From Arthrobacter sp. DNA4 (lineage in GTDB: Bacteria; Actinomycetota; Actinomycetes; Actinomycetales; Micrococcaceae): DNA of 64,000 bases. The stretch spans positions 4,278,001 through 4,342,000 of the forward strand of contig NZ_CP101466.1 in assembly GCF_024362385.1 (NCBI RefSeq), written 5' to 3'. Both the position numbers and the translations under genes were made by a program. Shown one piece after another: positions 36,683-46,644 of this stretch (the first letter of the stretch is position 1; the number at the start of each line of letters is the position of its first letter). The notes beneath the pieces are model-generated. The model had not been told where the DNA came from, ran no database searches, and worked only from the letters and a program-made list of their open reading frames with translations.

Positions 36683-39600
36683 TTACCGCAGGACGATATC
36701 CACCGGGTTCGCCTCCGACCGCCACACGCCCTCCTCGCCGGCCCGGGGACGGATCACCGGCGCGGTGAGGACACCGGAGCGGTTGGTGCGCCGGTCCCGG
36801 AGGATTTCGGTGACGGAGCCCAGGTGCCGGGACAGGTCGATCACGTTTTCAGGCGCGGCCAGCAGCAGCTGGAAACCGAATTCGTGCAGTGCCTTGATCC
36901 CGGCGCCGGCGAACTCCTCGGACGCGAGCACAAAGGCCTCGTCCATCATCACGGTGCCGTAGGTGGTGAAGCCCTGCTCGGCGATGCCCAACTGGTAGCT
37001 CAGGGCCGCGGCCATGATGAACGCGGTGAACCGTTGCCGCTCGCCGCCGGACATGGACCCGGTGTCGGCGTGCATGAACACCTCGGTCTTCTTGCCGCCA
37101 CGCGGACCGGTGACTTCCCGGTGCTCCTTGCACTGGATGAACAGGTGCCCGCGCACGTCCAGCACCTCGGCCCGCCATCTTCGGTCCTCGGGCGCCTGGG
37201 AGCCAAGCCGCTTCACCAGCGTCTCCAGGGATTTGTAGCGGGCGGTGAGCTCGCCGTCGTCGTCCCCCTCAGCGCCGGATCCCTCCGCCCGGGCGGCCTC
37301 CGTTTTGGCGGCTGTGCCGGGCCTTCAGCGCGTTCTGGATGGCGTCCTTGAACTGCTTGGCCGTGGGCGGCAGTGTCTGTTTGATGTCCAGCTCCAGGTA
37401 GCTGCCTTCGTGGAAGTTCACCTGCGACAGGATGCCGTTCAGGGGCAGTATGCGGCTGGTGATGGAGCGGCGTTCCTCGTCCAGCAGGTGCAGCAGGGTG
37501 CTGAAGGACTCGTGCGTGCGCTGGTTGAAGAACTGGCGGAACTCCGCCTCCTGCGCGGGCAGGCCGTCGTTCACGATCGCGTGGTAGCGCGCCTCGAACT
37601 CGCTCGCCGCGCCGATGCTGGTGCCGTGGTCAGCAGAGATGGCGCTGCCCCACTCACGCACGAAGCCTTCGAAAATTCGGGTAAGCCGCTCCGCCGTCGA
37701 CTGCCCCCGCGACTCCGCGGTGTGCAGTTCACCCAGCAGCGCGGTCCGCACCCGGTTGGCCAGGTTGTCCAGCTCGTGCATTTCCGTGATCTCGCCGAAG
37801 TCGGCGAAGTAGGGTTCCAGGGCTTTAACGGTGGCGTCCGACGGCGGCGCCTCGGCCAGGCGGTCACGCGCGGCTTCCAGCAGGCTGTCGGCAGCCGTCA
37901 GCTGGCGGTCGAGTGCCTTGTATTCGCTTTGCAGGACCGCTGCGGACTCGGTACTGGACTGGTGCTTGTGCCGGACTTCCTCGATGGTGGCGCGGAGCGG
38001 TTCCAGGTCCGCCTGTGCCGCCAGGGCATCCTTGAGCCGCTGCTCGATCCGCGCCAGCTCATCGGCGGCCACCGCGGCAGACACCTGTTCCCAGGGACGG
38101 TCGTCTTCCGCGATCCGGCGCAGTGCGTCAAGCTGCCGGCTCATGCCCTGGTGCGAATCCTCCCGGCTCTGCGCCAGTTCGGCGGCCTTGGCCACGTCCT
38201 GCCGGAGGTCCTCCACCTGCCCGGCCACGAGCTCCAGCTTGGCCGCATTGTCAAAGCCCAGGACGTAATCCTGGCGGCTGGTGAACCGGTCATCCTTCTC
38301 CACCGTGTGCCGGTTGCGCTTGACCACGCCGCCCAGGCTGAGGCCCTTGTCCAGGGCGGCCAGTTCGTCCGGATCCTCCACGCAGGGGTAGGCGAAGTCC
38401 AGGGCGATCCGCTCGCGGACCCACTCGCCGGCCTCAGCAGCCGCACCCGAGGCGAGGATGTCCAGCTTGGTGAGCAGGTCGCCGTCGCGCGCGTCCTCCA
38501 CGGCGAGCGCACCGCCGGCCAGCGGCTTGGAGACATCCACTGCCCGCAGCGCGCCGCGGACGTTGTGGTCATTGAGGTAGCGGGTCACGGCGCCGAAGTG
38601 CTCGCCGGGAACCAGCAGGGTGGTGGCGAGGTTGCGGAGCGCACGTTCGGCAGCGGGGCGCCACCGTTCCTCCCCGTCGGCGAGGTCCATGAGCTCACCG
38701 GCGAAGGGCATGCGGTCCTCGGGGATGCCGGTTGCGGCGGCAATGGCGGCGCGGTTTTCGATGCTCGACGGCGGCAGCAGGGATTTGCGCGTCTTCAGCG
38801 AGATGAGTTCCTGCTCAGCCGCGGCCAGTTCGCGTTTCCGGGTGGCGTGCGCGTCGAACGCCTCGAACCGCAGCTCCTGCAGGGCCTGCGAATCATCCTT
38901 CAGCTCGGCGGACCGGACCGCCGCCTGCTCGTGTGCCTGCTCCCAGCCGGCGGCGCTCCACTCGAGCTGCAGGCCGGCGTCGGCCAGTGCCTGCTGGGCC
39001 GCCTCCTCCACCTGTTGCCTGAGTTTCAGGCCAACCCGGGCGTTCTCCAGCGACTGCTCGATGGCCGAGATCGCGTTGCCGCCCTGGTTGTTGTAGTCGG
39101 TTTCCAGCTGCCGCAGCTCCTTGGCCAGGCCGTCCCGGACCGCACGCTCGGCGCCGAGTTCCTTGGCCTTTGCCTGCGCCAGCTCGCGGAAACGGACCAG
39201 GGTCTTCTGGTGGACCGTGACGGCCAGCTGCTGCCGGTACGCCTCGAACTCCCCGCCCACCAGCTCACGGAGCCGGTTCGCGTCCAGCAGCGACTGCGCG
39301 TATTCCCGGTTCAGTCCCGGGACCGGAGCCAGCTGGTCCCGCTGCTGCCGGACGTCCTCGAGCCGCTGGCGGATCGACATCAGGTTGCTGAACTCCTCCA
39401 CCACATCGTCAGCGGCGGCCAGCGTTGCCGGCGCGTCGAGGACCTGGTCGCGGAAGAAGGTGTTGACGCTGCCGCCGAGGCCCTTGCCGGCCTGGATGAC
39501 GCGCAGCAGGGGCAGCGCCTGGTCCGAGCTGATCCCCAGCAGGCGCCGGAACCGCTCCGCGAACGCCTTGTGCACGTCGAACACCTGGGCGTGCGGGAAG

Positions 39601-40139
39601 AGCGCCTCCAGCGCGCCCTTGGTGAAGCGCTTGTCCGCGATGCCCTCCACCGCCTCAAGGTCCAGGGGCACGTTGTCGATCAGGTAGAACCGGCCGACGC
39701 TGGACTCGGTGCCGTTCTTGGGCAGGTCGAACAGCGCCGAGACCGTCACCCGCGTGCCGGCGGCGTTATCGAACGTCAGGGCGACGGCGGACCAGGTGGC
39801 ACCCGGGCGCTGGAACGCGCTCGCCGAGCCCTCGCCCACGGCCTTGTCCCCCACCTTGCCGCGCATGTACGTGAAAGTGGTCCGCTTGTCCTCCACGGCA
39901 CCCGAACGCTGCGCGGCGGCTTCGTTGGACCGTGGCCGGGCATCGAACACCCGCAGCATCGCATCGAAGAGCGTGGACTTGCCCACGCCGGAGTTGCCCG
40001 TCAGCAGGGTGCCGTTCCGGTCCACGTGCATCGTGTGCGCGCCGTGGAACGTCCCCCAGTTGACCACCTGCACCAAGGCAAGCCGCATCTGTCCCGGGTT
40101 GGTCACGTCCCCCAAGGGAAGCATGCTCGCGATTGTCAC
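36683..40139 (-). pseudogene. jetC: JetC (MksB/MukB-like SMC ATPase of Wadjet), split by a frameshift
   Basis: Two consecutive frames together give one JetC of about 1150 residues. The first (GTG 40139 to TGA 37269, 956 aa) holds the N-terminal ATPase lobe with Walker A GNSGVGKST (48-56), NWGTFHGAHTMHVDRNGTLLTG, and long coiled coils with a hinge. The second, in the +1 frame (to 36683), holds the signature SMSGGERQRFTAF and Walker B YGTVMMDEAF. The shift must lie between 37272 and 37324: the first frame stops at 37271-37269 and the second has a TGA at 37327-37325. The region encodes a hydrophilic linker (AEGSGAEGDDDGELTARYKSLE in the restored frame). One extra base explains it. JetC would be the DNA-translocating motor. 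Either a real mutation or an assembly error; if real, the ATPase is broken unless the halves associate. Confidence 0.85.
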
Positions 40140-41089
40140 TGTCCTGCCTCCTTAGCTGTGGTTGGGAACGACGACAGCGCTGCTGCCCCCGCCCCTTCGC
40201 CGGGCAGCATTGGTCCCGCGGACCATGCGCCCCGCTCCGACAGGCCCGATGCCACTCCCGGGGCGGCAGCGCCGTCGTCGTCATTCTCGTCCCCACCTTG
40301 GGCGTCAAACTCCAACAGTGCTTCCGTGCCTGTGGGGTCCGCCGAGGCTGCTACCAGGGCCTCGATGTGGGCCGGGATGTCGCCGATGTTTTCGAACGGG
40401 AGGGCCAGGGGCAAGGCGTTGGAGATGGTGTAGACGTCATCCAGTCCGGTGGGGAGCAGGAGCTGGCGGGCCAGGAGCTTGGTGATGGCGCGGGTGACCA
40501 CGTCGGAGTCGCGGAGGGCGTCCTGCTGGCCGGCGGGCTGGTAGTGCGCCACCAGGTCCGTGATTTCCTCGCGGGTGATGGTGGGGTCCGTCTGGGCCGT
40601 GACGTGCCGGTCCAGCAGCAGGCGCAGCCGGAGCAGCACGATGGTTTCCACCCGGCTGAGGGCGCGCTGCTGGCGCAGGATGCTGGACCGGGTGCTGCCG
40701 CCGATCACCTCCGGATCCACGGGGCGCAGGACGGCGATTTTCCGCTCATGGTCCAGCTGCAGGGTCAGGAACAGCTCGGAAAGGCGGCTGCGCAGGATCA
40801 CCTGGTTGTCCAGCAGCACTGTCCAGAGCTTTTCGTCCCGGCCGCCGTCAATGTAGGGGCCCTTGAGGAGCTTCACCAGGGCCTGCCGCACCTTCATCGA
40901 CAGGACTCCGGTGTCGCCGGGGAACAAGGCGGCTCCGTCGACGAAGGTGTCGCGGGGTGAAACAGGTCCGGGGTACCCAGCGCCCGGTGCCGTCCTGGTT
41001 TCAACCTGCTCAACCAACGACTCATCCAGGTGTTCTCCAGCCGGGGTTTCCGCGGACTCAACTACCGGCGTCGTGCTTTCCTCAGTCAT
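40136..41089 (-). CDS. jetB: JetB (DUF4194, MksE/MukE-like subunit of Wadjet)
   Basis: A 317-residue protein of the DUF4194 family, the KITE-type winged-helix subunit that links kleisin and SMC in Wadjet/MksBEF condensins. Conserved core: [58 protein letters not shown], then [18 protein letters not shown]. The acidic N-terminus and Gly/Ala-rich C-terminus are variable tails. It overlaps jetA by 8 bases and jetC by GTGA, so all three are one transcript. Confidence 0.9.
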   Translation of the reverse strand: MTEESTTPVVESAETPAGEHLDESLVEQVETRTAPGAGYPGPVSPRDTFVDGAALFPGDTGVLSMKVRQALVKLLKGPYIDGGRDEKLWTVLLDNQVILRSRLSELFLTLQLDHERKIAVLRPVDPEVIGGSTRSSILRQQRALSRVETIVLLRLRLLLDRHVTAQTDPTITREEITDLVAHYQPAGQQDALRDSDVVTRAITKLLARQLLLPTGLDDVYTISNALPLALPFENIGDIPAHIEALVAASADPTGTEALLEFDAQGGDENDDDGAAAPGVASGLSERGAWSAGPMLPGEGAGAAALSSFPTTAKEAGQ

Positions 41090-42539
41090 CTGAATCCTTT
41101 GCGAGCGTGACCACCGGCAGGTAGGCCCTGCGGGTGGAGCCGTCTATCTGTTCGAAGTCCAGGCCATCCCAGGCGCGGCGGTCGAAGTCCGCCCCTGCGT
41201 GCAGGGCTTCCGAGAGGAGGGCGCGGATGGTGTTGATGTGCTGCTCTTCGGGCGGCAGCTGGTGCCAGGCATCGGCAAGGGTTGCAGCTCCTGCCATGGC
41301 CGCCCGGACTACCGCCGGTTTGGCCTTGCCGGTCCGCGGCGAGCGCACTCGGTCCGAGTCCGTGAAGGCGATGGGATCGGCCAGGCGGGGCGGTGCCGCG
41401 AACTCGTCGGGATCGAAAAGCTTCACCATGGACAGGGACTCGAAGCCGGCGTTGTAAAGGACCGGCCCGGGTACCAGGCCGGGGCGTTCCCGCTCGTACG
41501 GGAGGGAACGGATGGCCTGCTCCGCTTCCCGCAGGACCTGCCGCAGCCGGACCGACTGGCGGAAGTCGTCGCTCTGGACGTAGGTGTTGAGGCTTTCGCT
41601 GAGCTTGCCGTAGATGCGCTGGATCTGGCTGTGCTGCTGGCGGAGCTCGGCCACCAGGTTCTTCAACGTTTCCCGGTCGTCGGGCGAGAGGTCGTCGGCG
41701 AACTGGCGGCTCAGCACCTCGCCGATGGCCGACCGGAACCTCAGCTGCTGCTGCGGATCCTCCAGGAATGCCGTGAAGGACCGGAACGTCCTGCCCTCGG
41801 GACTTTGCCGAAGCCGCTTGTCGGCCTCCAGGACCTGCGCCATGGTGGCGCCCTTGGTCAGGGACTCCTCGATGATCTGGTTGCGGAGGCCGCCCACCAA
41901 TTCCTCGATGCGGTCACGCATCTTCTTGTAGTCCGCGGGCAGGCTGGCCGCCAGGTCCAGGATGTTTCCGGCGGCCTCCACCGCTTCATCGTCATCCAGC
42001 AGGCCGTCAAACTCGCCCGTACTGATGTCCTGGATGAGCTGCTGCCGCTCTTCGATTTCCTCTTCCAGGGCCTCAAGCCGGGCGCTCTGGTCCGGGTTCG
42101 TTTCGTTGGCGAGCTTCTCCACGTCGCCCAGCAGGGTGCCCAGGCGGGAGCCGTTCAGGGTGGAACGTTCGCTGGAGAGGCTGTCCAGGAAGGCGAGCAC
42201 GCGCGCTGCCGGCTCGGTTGCCTCATAAACGATCTGGCCTGACTGGTTGCGGCGGGTCAGGAACTGCCGCCGGGTCCATTCGTCGCCGAAAGCCTTTCCG
42301 TTGGCCCCTCCCCCCAGCCCGGGATCCTGGCGGCGGAGCTCCTCAAGGAAGGAGTCGACGTCGGCATGGAATTCCTCGAGCGGAACCTGCGGCCGGGTGC
42401 GGGTGAAGGAAGCCTGGAGCACCGCAATCACCCACGGCGCCGAACGGGTCAGGGCCCAGGCAGGCCCCTTGGTGAGGAGTTCGAGGTCCCGGAGCCGGGC
42501 GCTGATGGCGTCAGCGGATGACCTGGCGGAGCGGGGCAC
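41082..42539 (-). CDS. jetA: JetA (DUF3375, MksF/kleisin-like subunit of Wadjet)
   Basis: A 485-residue DUF3375 protein, the kleisin-like (MukF/MksF) subunit. N-terminal winged-helix part: [45 protein letters not shown]. The middle is strongly helical (coiled coils about 130-330). The C-terminal part has [22 protein letters not shown]. The frame is open to 42611; GTG 42539 is taken because AAGGAG sits just upstream and the extension is unlike the family. First gene of the operon jetA-jetB-jetC; no jetD follows. Confidence 0.9.
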   Translation of the reverse strand: MPRSARSSADAISARLRDLELLTKGPAWALTRSAPWVIAVLQASFTRTRPQVPLEEFHADVDSFLEELRRQDPGLGGGANGKAFGDEWTRRQFLTRRNQSGQIVYEATEPAARVLAFLDSLSSERSTLNGSRLGTLLGDVEKLANETNPDQSARLEALEEEIEERQQLIQDISTGEFDGLLDDDEAVEAAGNILDLAASLPADYKKMRDRIEELVGGLRNQIIEESLTKGATMAQVLEADKRLRQSPEGRTFRSFTAFLEDPQQQLRFRSAIGEVLSRQFADDLSPDDRETLKNLVAELRQQHSQIQRIYGKLSESLNTYVQSDDFRQSVRLRQVLREAEQAIRSLPYERERPGLVPGPVLYNAGFESLSMVKLFDPDEFAAPPRLADPIAFTDSDRVRSPRTGKAKPAVVRAAMAGAATLADAWHQLPPEEQHINTIRALLSEALHAGADFDRRAWDGLDFEQIDGSTRRAYLPVVTLAKDSDD

Positions 42540-42650
42540 ACACTCTCCTTGGGCTGGTGGGCGGGGGCTGGGCAGGGGGTGCCCGAAGTGGACGGACCGG
42601 AAAACTGCCAACTACAAGGTTAACGCAGGCCGCCGCGACCGCTTCGTGAC

Positions 42651-42664
42651 CTACCTGCGGGTAG
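42651..42664. promoter_or_regulatory. Palindromic site CTACCTGCGGGTAG
   Basis: Inverted repeat CTACC-TGCG-GGTAG in the gap between jetA (minus) and the small membrane protein gene (plus). A variant with the same ends, TACCCGCGGGTA, lies at 43072-43083 before the acyl-CoA dehydrogenase gene. Probable operator of a TetR-type or similar regulator (inference). Confidence 0.5.
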
Positions 42665-42798
42665 TGTTTCAATCCCGTATCAACAGTCACATCAGCCCCA
42701 TCCAGCACTGGCTGGGGAGGCATCCGTCCCCCTACGCTTCTGCTACTGGTCTTCGCCACCGCAGTCTTATGCACAGCAACGTCGCAGCAGGGGGATTC

Positions 42799-43101
42799 AT
42801 GCAGTTCGATCTAAGCTCAGTGGAAACGTCAACTTTGGTCTTCATTGGGACACTGGTATTTGGTGCATTATTGGCCGCCTTCGTCCTCACGGCCGGGCTG
42901 GTTGCCCTGGTAGTGCTGGGGGCAGGGAAGCTCACCTGGATGGTGGTGGCCAATACCCTGATGGCGGTGGTCCACGGAATCAACTCCGCCTGGGACAGGC
43001 TGGTCCACCGCGCCTCGGCCGTCGAGCTTCCCGGCGATTTCCAGCCCCAGCCATCCCCTAGCACCGGAACCTACCCGCGGGTAATCTTGAGGGACAGCTG
43101 A
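42799..43101 (+). CDS. Small membrane protein, unknown function
   Basis: A 100-residue protein with GGGGG four bases before ATG 42799. Residues about 12-58 are hydrophobic (LVFIGTLVFGALLAAFVLTAGLVALVVLGAGKLTWMVVANTLMAVV), probably one long or two membrane segments, followed by a polar tail (PGDFQPQPSPSTGTYPRVILRDS). No family recognised. It is 61 bases upstream of the acyl-CoA dehydrogenase gene and may share its transcript. Confidence 0.7.
   Translation: MQFDLSSVETSTLVFIGTLVFGALLAAFVLTAGLVALVVLGAGKLTWMVVANTLMAVVHGINSAWDRLVHRASAVELPGDFQPQPSPSTGTYPRVILRDS
43072..43083. promoter_or_regulatory. Perfect palindrome TACCCGCGGGTA
   Basis: Twelve-base perfect palindrome overlapping the 3' end of the small membrane protein gene, 80-91 bases upstream of the acyl-CoA dehydrogenase ATG. 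This class of palindrome precedes fatty-acid degradation genes in several actinobacteria. Operator role is inferred. Confidence 0.5.
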
Positions 43102-43162
43102 AGGGTTCTCCAACCCGGCGGATCCATGGCTACACCGGCCAATCCGGCCAAGGAGATAACCC

Positions 43163-45163
43163 ATGACCTCCGCAACTGACAGCCAGGCCAAAGACGCCCC
43201 GGCTGAAGAAACCCCCGTCCCCGCCGGAAACATCGGCGCCGGTGCTACCGCCGAAGATGCCCGGGCCGTCGCCGAGGCCGCCCGGGAAACAGGCTGGGAC
43301 CGCCCCAGCTTCGCCAAGGGCCTCTATCTGGGCAATTTCGACCTGGACCTGGTCCACCCGTGGCCCGCCGCGGACCCCGCCTCCGTGGACCGGGGCGAGG
43401 CGTTCATGTCCCGCCTCACCGAGTTCGCAAAAACCATGTCCGGCCGCGTCATCGAACGGGATGCGAAGATTCCGGACGAGTACATCAAGGGCCTGGCGGA
43501 CCTGGGTGTCTTCGGGATGAAGATCCCGGAGGAGTACGGGGGGCTGGGCCTCTCCCTGGTGTACTACGGCCGGGCCCTCGCCCTGCTGGGCAGCGTGCAC
43601 CCCAGCCTTGGTGCCCTCATCTCCGCCCACCAGTCCATCGGCGTGCCGGAGCCCGTCAAAGTCTTCGGCACGCCCGAACAGAAGCGCGAGTACCTGCCGC
43701 GGTGTGCCGCAGGCGCCGTCACGGCCTTCCTCCTCACCGAACCGGACGTGGGGAGCGACCCTGCCCGCCTGGGCAGCACCGCAACGCCAACGGACGACGG
43801 CGACGCGTACCTTTTGGACGGCGTGAAACTTTGGACCACCAACGGCGTAATCGCCGAACTGGTGGTGGTCATGGCGGTGGTCCCGGCGCACACCGATCCT
43901 GACGGCACCCGGCACAAGGGCGGTATCAGCGCCTTCGTGGTGGAGATGGATTCTCCCGGCATCACGGTGGAGAACCGCAACGCGTTCATGGGCCTGCGCG
44001 GCATCGAGAACGGCGTGACCCGCTTCCACCAGGTCCGGGTGCCCGCCGCCAACCGGCTGGGCCGCGAGGGCCAGGGCCTGAAGATCGCGCTCACCACGCT
44101 CAACACCGGCCGCCTTGCGCTGCCCGCGCTGTGCGTGGCGTCCGGGCGATGGAGCCTGAAAATCGCCCGGGAATGGTCCAATGCGCGCACCCAGTGGGGC
44201 AGACCCGTGGGCGAACACGAGGCCGTGGGCAAGAAAATTGCCTTCATCGCGGCCTCGGCCTTTGCCCTGGACGCCGTATTTGAACTGTCCGCCGAACTTG
44301 CCGATGCCGGGCAGAAGGACGTCCGCATCGAAGCGGCGCTCGCAAAGCTTTGGGCCACGGAGATCAGCTGCCGGATCGCCGACGAGCTGGTCCAGATCCG
44401 GGGCGGGCGGGGATTCGAAACGGCCGAGTCACTGGCCGCCCGCGGGGAACGTGCAGTGCCGGCGGAGCAACAGCTGCGGGACCTCCGCATCAACAGGATC
44501 TTCGAAGGTTCCTCCGAAATCATGCGGCTGCTGATTGCACGGGAAGCCGTGGACGCGCACCTTGCCGCCGCGGGCGATCTTGCCTCCCTGGATGCGAGCC
44601 TGGCCGACAAGGCAAAGGCCGCCGTCGGCGCTTCCGGCTTCTACGCCAAGTGGCTGCCCAAGCTGGTGGCGGGGGCCGGCATGGACCCCCGCTCGTATGG
44701 TGAGTTCGGCAGGCTGGCCAGACACCTTCGCTTCGTTGAACGCTCGTCGCGGCGGCTGGCGCGGCAAACCTTCTACGGCATGGGCCGGTGGCAGGCCAAG
44801 CTCGAACGCAAGCAGGCGTTCCTGGGCCGCGTCGTGGACATCGGCGCGGAACTGTTTGCCATGACAGCGTGCTGTTCCCGGGCCGAGATGCTCCTCAAGA
44901 CCTCCCCTGACAAGGCCGCCGGCGCCTATGAGCTCGCCGACGCTTATTGCGAGCAGGCGAGGGTGCGCGTGGACGAATACTTCGACCAGCTGTGGCGCAA
45001 CACGGACGACGCCGACCAAACACTGACGCGCAAGGTCCTCGCCGGCGATTATGAATGGCTGGAAGTGGGGGTCCTGGACCAGTCCGAAGGCACCGGTCCC
45101 TGGATCGCAGATGCTTCCCCGGGACCTTCCGCCAAAGAGGACCTTCACCGGAAGTACCGGTAA
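43163..45163 (+). CDS. Acyl-CoA dehydrogenase family protein
   Basis: A 666-residue FAD-dependent dehydrogenase, longer than the usual 380-residue form and resembling the ACAD9/VLCAD-type layout. After a roughly 80-residue lead, the N-terminal helical domain (LGVFGMKIPEEYGGLGLSLVYYGRALALLGSVHPSLGALISAHQSIG) precedes the beta domain with AFLLTEPDVGSDPAR (FAD motif). The C-terminal helical domain has QIRGGRGFETAESLAARGERAVPAEQQLRDLRINRIFEGSSEIMRLLIARE. An extra helical region of about 190 residues follows. Catalyses alpha,beta-dehydrogenation of acyl-CoA, substrate unknown. AAGGAG is 8 bases before the ATG. Confidence 0.92.
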   Translation: MTSATDSQAKDAPAEETPVPAGNIGAGATAEDARAVAEAARETGWDRPSFAKGLYLGNFDLDLVHPWPAADPASVDRGEAFMSRLTEFAKTMSGRVIERDAKIPDEYIKGLADLGVFGMKIPEEYGGLGLSLVYYGRALALLGSVHPSLGALISAHQSIGVPEPVKVFGTPEQKREYLPRCAAGAVTAFLLTEPDVGSDPARLGSTATPTDDGDAYLLDGVKLWTTNGVIAELVVVMAVVPAHTDPDGTRHKGGISAFVVEMDSPGITVENRNAFMGLRGIENGVTRFHQVRVPAANRLGREGQGLKIALTTLNTGRLALPALCVASGRWSLKIAREWSNARTQWGRPVGEHEAVGKKIAFIAASAFALDAVFELSAELADAGQKDVRIEAALAKLWATEISCRIADELVQIRGGRGFETAESLAARGERAVPAEQQLRDLRINRIFEGSSEIMRLLIAREAVDAHLAAAGDLASLDASLADKAKAAVGASGFYAKWLPKLVAGAGMDPRSYGEFGRLARHLRFVERSSRRLARQTFYGMGRWQAKLERKQAFLGRVVDIGAELFAMTACCSRAEMLLKTSPDKAAGAYELADAYCEQARVRVDEYFDQLWRNTDDADQTLTRKVLAGDYEWLEVGVLDQSEGTGPWIADASPGPSAKEDLHRKYR

Positions 45164-45180
45164 AACCGCAGGTCACAAAA

Positions 45181-45198
45181 TAGTAAGCACGCTTGCTA
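45181..45198. promoter_or_regulatory. Imperfect palindrome TAGTAAGCACGCTTGCTA
   Basis: An 18-base inverted repeat (14 of 18 positions symmetric; arms TAG.AAGC / GCTT.CTA) 30-47 bases before the ATG of the four-helix membrane protein. Position and shape suggest an operator or activator site for that gene; the regulator is unknown. Confidence 0.45.
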
Positions 45199-45227
45199 TC
45201 ACCCGGGGCGGGTGGTTGAGTTGAGCC

Positions 45228-46076
45228 ATGAGCAGCTCAACGGACCCAGAGAACCTGCCTCCCCGCCGTGCCCGGGAGGATGAAACCACCCGGGGCGGAA
45301 GCCACCGGGAAGCAGCCGCGGATGATGCCGCCACGCGTTCGATGGACCAGGCACCGGTTCGCCCAAGGGACCGCGACCGGGACGTGGACCGGGACTACGT
45401 GGCGCCGACGGCGGAGCGGACGTATGAACCCGCCCCGACTACGGCGACACCTGGGGTGGCGCCCGTGGCGGACCCAACGCTGGCAAACCGGGAAACCGCC
45501 GTGGCGCGCCAGAAGGAGCGGTTCGGGGGCATCAAGGTTGGCTCTGCCTTCTTTGGCTGGCTGACCGCCACCGGCATGGCCGTCCTGCTGACCGCACTGG
45601 TGGCAGCAGCCGGGACCGCCGTGGGCCTTGCCAGCAACACGGACGTCAACCAGGCCGTGAACCAGGCGGCGCAGAACAGCGGCACCGTTGGACTGGTGGG
45701 AATCATTGTTCTACTGGTGATCCTGTTCCTCTCCTATTACTGCGGCGGCTACGTGGCAGGCCGGATGGCGCGCTTCAACGGCGCCAAGCAGGGGCTCATG
45801 GTGTGGGTGTGGGCGTTGATCGCGGCCATCGTGGTGGCCGTGCTGGGACTCGTGGCGGGGCAGCAGTTCAACGTCCTGGCCAACCTGAACAGCTTTCCGC
45901 GCATCCCGATCAATGAGGGACAGCTCACCACCACCAGCATCATCGCCGCGGTCGTCGTTGCCGTGGTGGCCCTCGTGGGTGCGGTGCTGGGTGGCCTGGC
46001 GGGCATGCGGTTCCACCGGAAGGTTGACCGTGCCGGGTTCACCCCGGACAGCGAGTTTTACGACGACGAGGAGTAG
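45228..46076 (+). CDS. Membrane protein with four predicted helices and charged N-terminal tail
   Basis: A 282-residue protein. Residues 1-105 are polar and highly charged (REDETTRGGSHREAAADD, RPRDRDRDVDRDY) and predicted disordered. Then come four membrane helices at about 113-133, 150-172, 182-208 and 234-256 (GMAVLLTALVAAAGTAVGL, VGLVGIIVLLVILFLSYYCGGYVAG, GLMVWVWALIAAIVVAVLGLVAG, SIIAAVVVAVVALVGAVLGGLAG). The pattern resembles TIGR04086/YrzE-like actinobacterial membrane proteins. Function unknown. The palindrome at 45181-45198 is directly upstream. Confidence 0.75.
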   Translation: MSSSTDPENLPPRRAREDETTRGGSHREAAADDAATRSMDQAPVRPRDRDRDVDRDYVAPTAERTYEPAPTTATPGVAPVADPTLANRETAVARQKERFGGIKVGSAFFGWLTATGMAVLLTALVAAAGTAVGLASNTDVNQAVNQAAQNSGTVGLVGIIVLLVILFLSYYCGGYVAGRMARFNGAKQGLMVWVWALIAAIVVAVLGLVAGQQFNVLANLNSFPRIPINEGQLTTTSIIAAVVVAVVALVGAVLGGLAGMRFHRKVDRAGFTPDSEFYDDEE

Positions 46077-46475
46077 TCAGGCGAGGATGTCGCCGTCCAC
46101 GTACAGCCAGTGTCCGCCCTCCCGGACGAACCGGCTGTTCTCATGAAGGACGCCGCGCTCCTTGCCGTGCCGGTAGAACGCCTTGAATTCCACGGTCCCT
46201 TCCGCGTCGAAGGGGCCGCCGTTCCCGGTGGCCACGATGTCCAGGCGGCGCCATTCCATGGCAGGGTCCAGGTCCAGGGCTGCCGGCGCGGTGGACGGAT
46301 GGTGTGTGCGCAGCAGGTAGGCCTCGTCCAGCAAGGCAAAGGCGCTGTACCGGGACCGCATCAGCTGTTCCGCCGTTGCGGCCTCCGCCCTGCCGGAATG
46401 GAACCGGCCACAGCACGCCGCGTAGGGATCTCCGGACAGACATATGCAGTTTGCGGAATCTATTGATGCGGTCAC
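46077..46475 (-). CDS. YchJ family (UPF0225) SEC-C-like protein
   Basis: A 132-residue protein. The N-terminal SEC-C-like metal site CICLSGDPYAACCGRFHSG is followed by the YchJ core EQLMRSRYSAFALLDEAYLLRTHHPSTAP and VEFKAFYRHGKERGVLHENSRFVREGGHWLYVDGD. Starts with GTG 46475. The function of the family is not established. Convergent with the upstream membrane protein, with no gap between the stops. Confidence 0.9.
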   Translation of the reverse strand: MTASIDSANCICLSGDPYAACCGRFHSGRAEAATAEQLMRSRYSAFALLDEAYLLRTHHPSTAPAALDLDPAMEWRRLDIVATGNGGPFDAEGTVEFKAFYRHGKERGVLHENSRFVREGGHWLYVDGDILA

Positions 46476-46644
46476 CCGGCGATGCTGTCACATCGGGTAA
46501 CAGCTTCGCTACAACCTGGCACCGCGCCCTGCCCACCCGGGCACGGCCGGACAAAAATCCGTATGGTGGAGAAGGAACTTTGCGCCCGGCCCTGTGCGCC
46601 GGACGCAGGCCCAGGATGTGGATGTTGGCCAGAGAGGAGAAGAC

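Noticed and set aside
37295..37312. Programmed ribosomal frameshifting signal in jetC
   Set aside because: No classical slippery heptamer and no clear downstream stem; GCCAAAACGG alone is not persuasive. A mutation or sequencing error is simpler.
37245..40433. Very long plus-strand open frame of over 1000 codons opposite jetC
   Set aside because: High-GC antisense shadow; the minus strand holds JetC/JetB motifs with coupled starts and stops.
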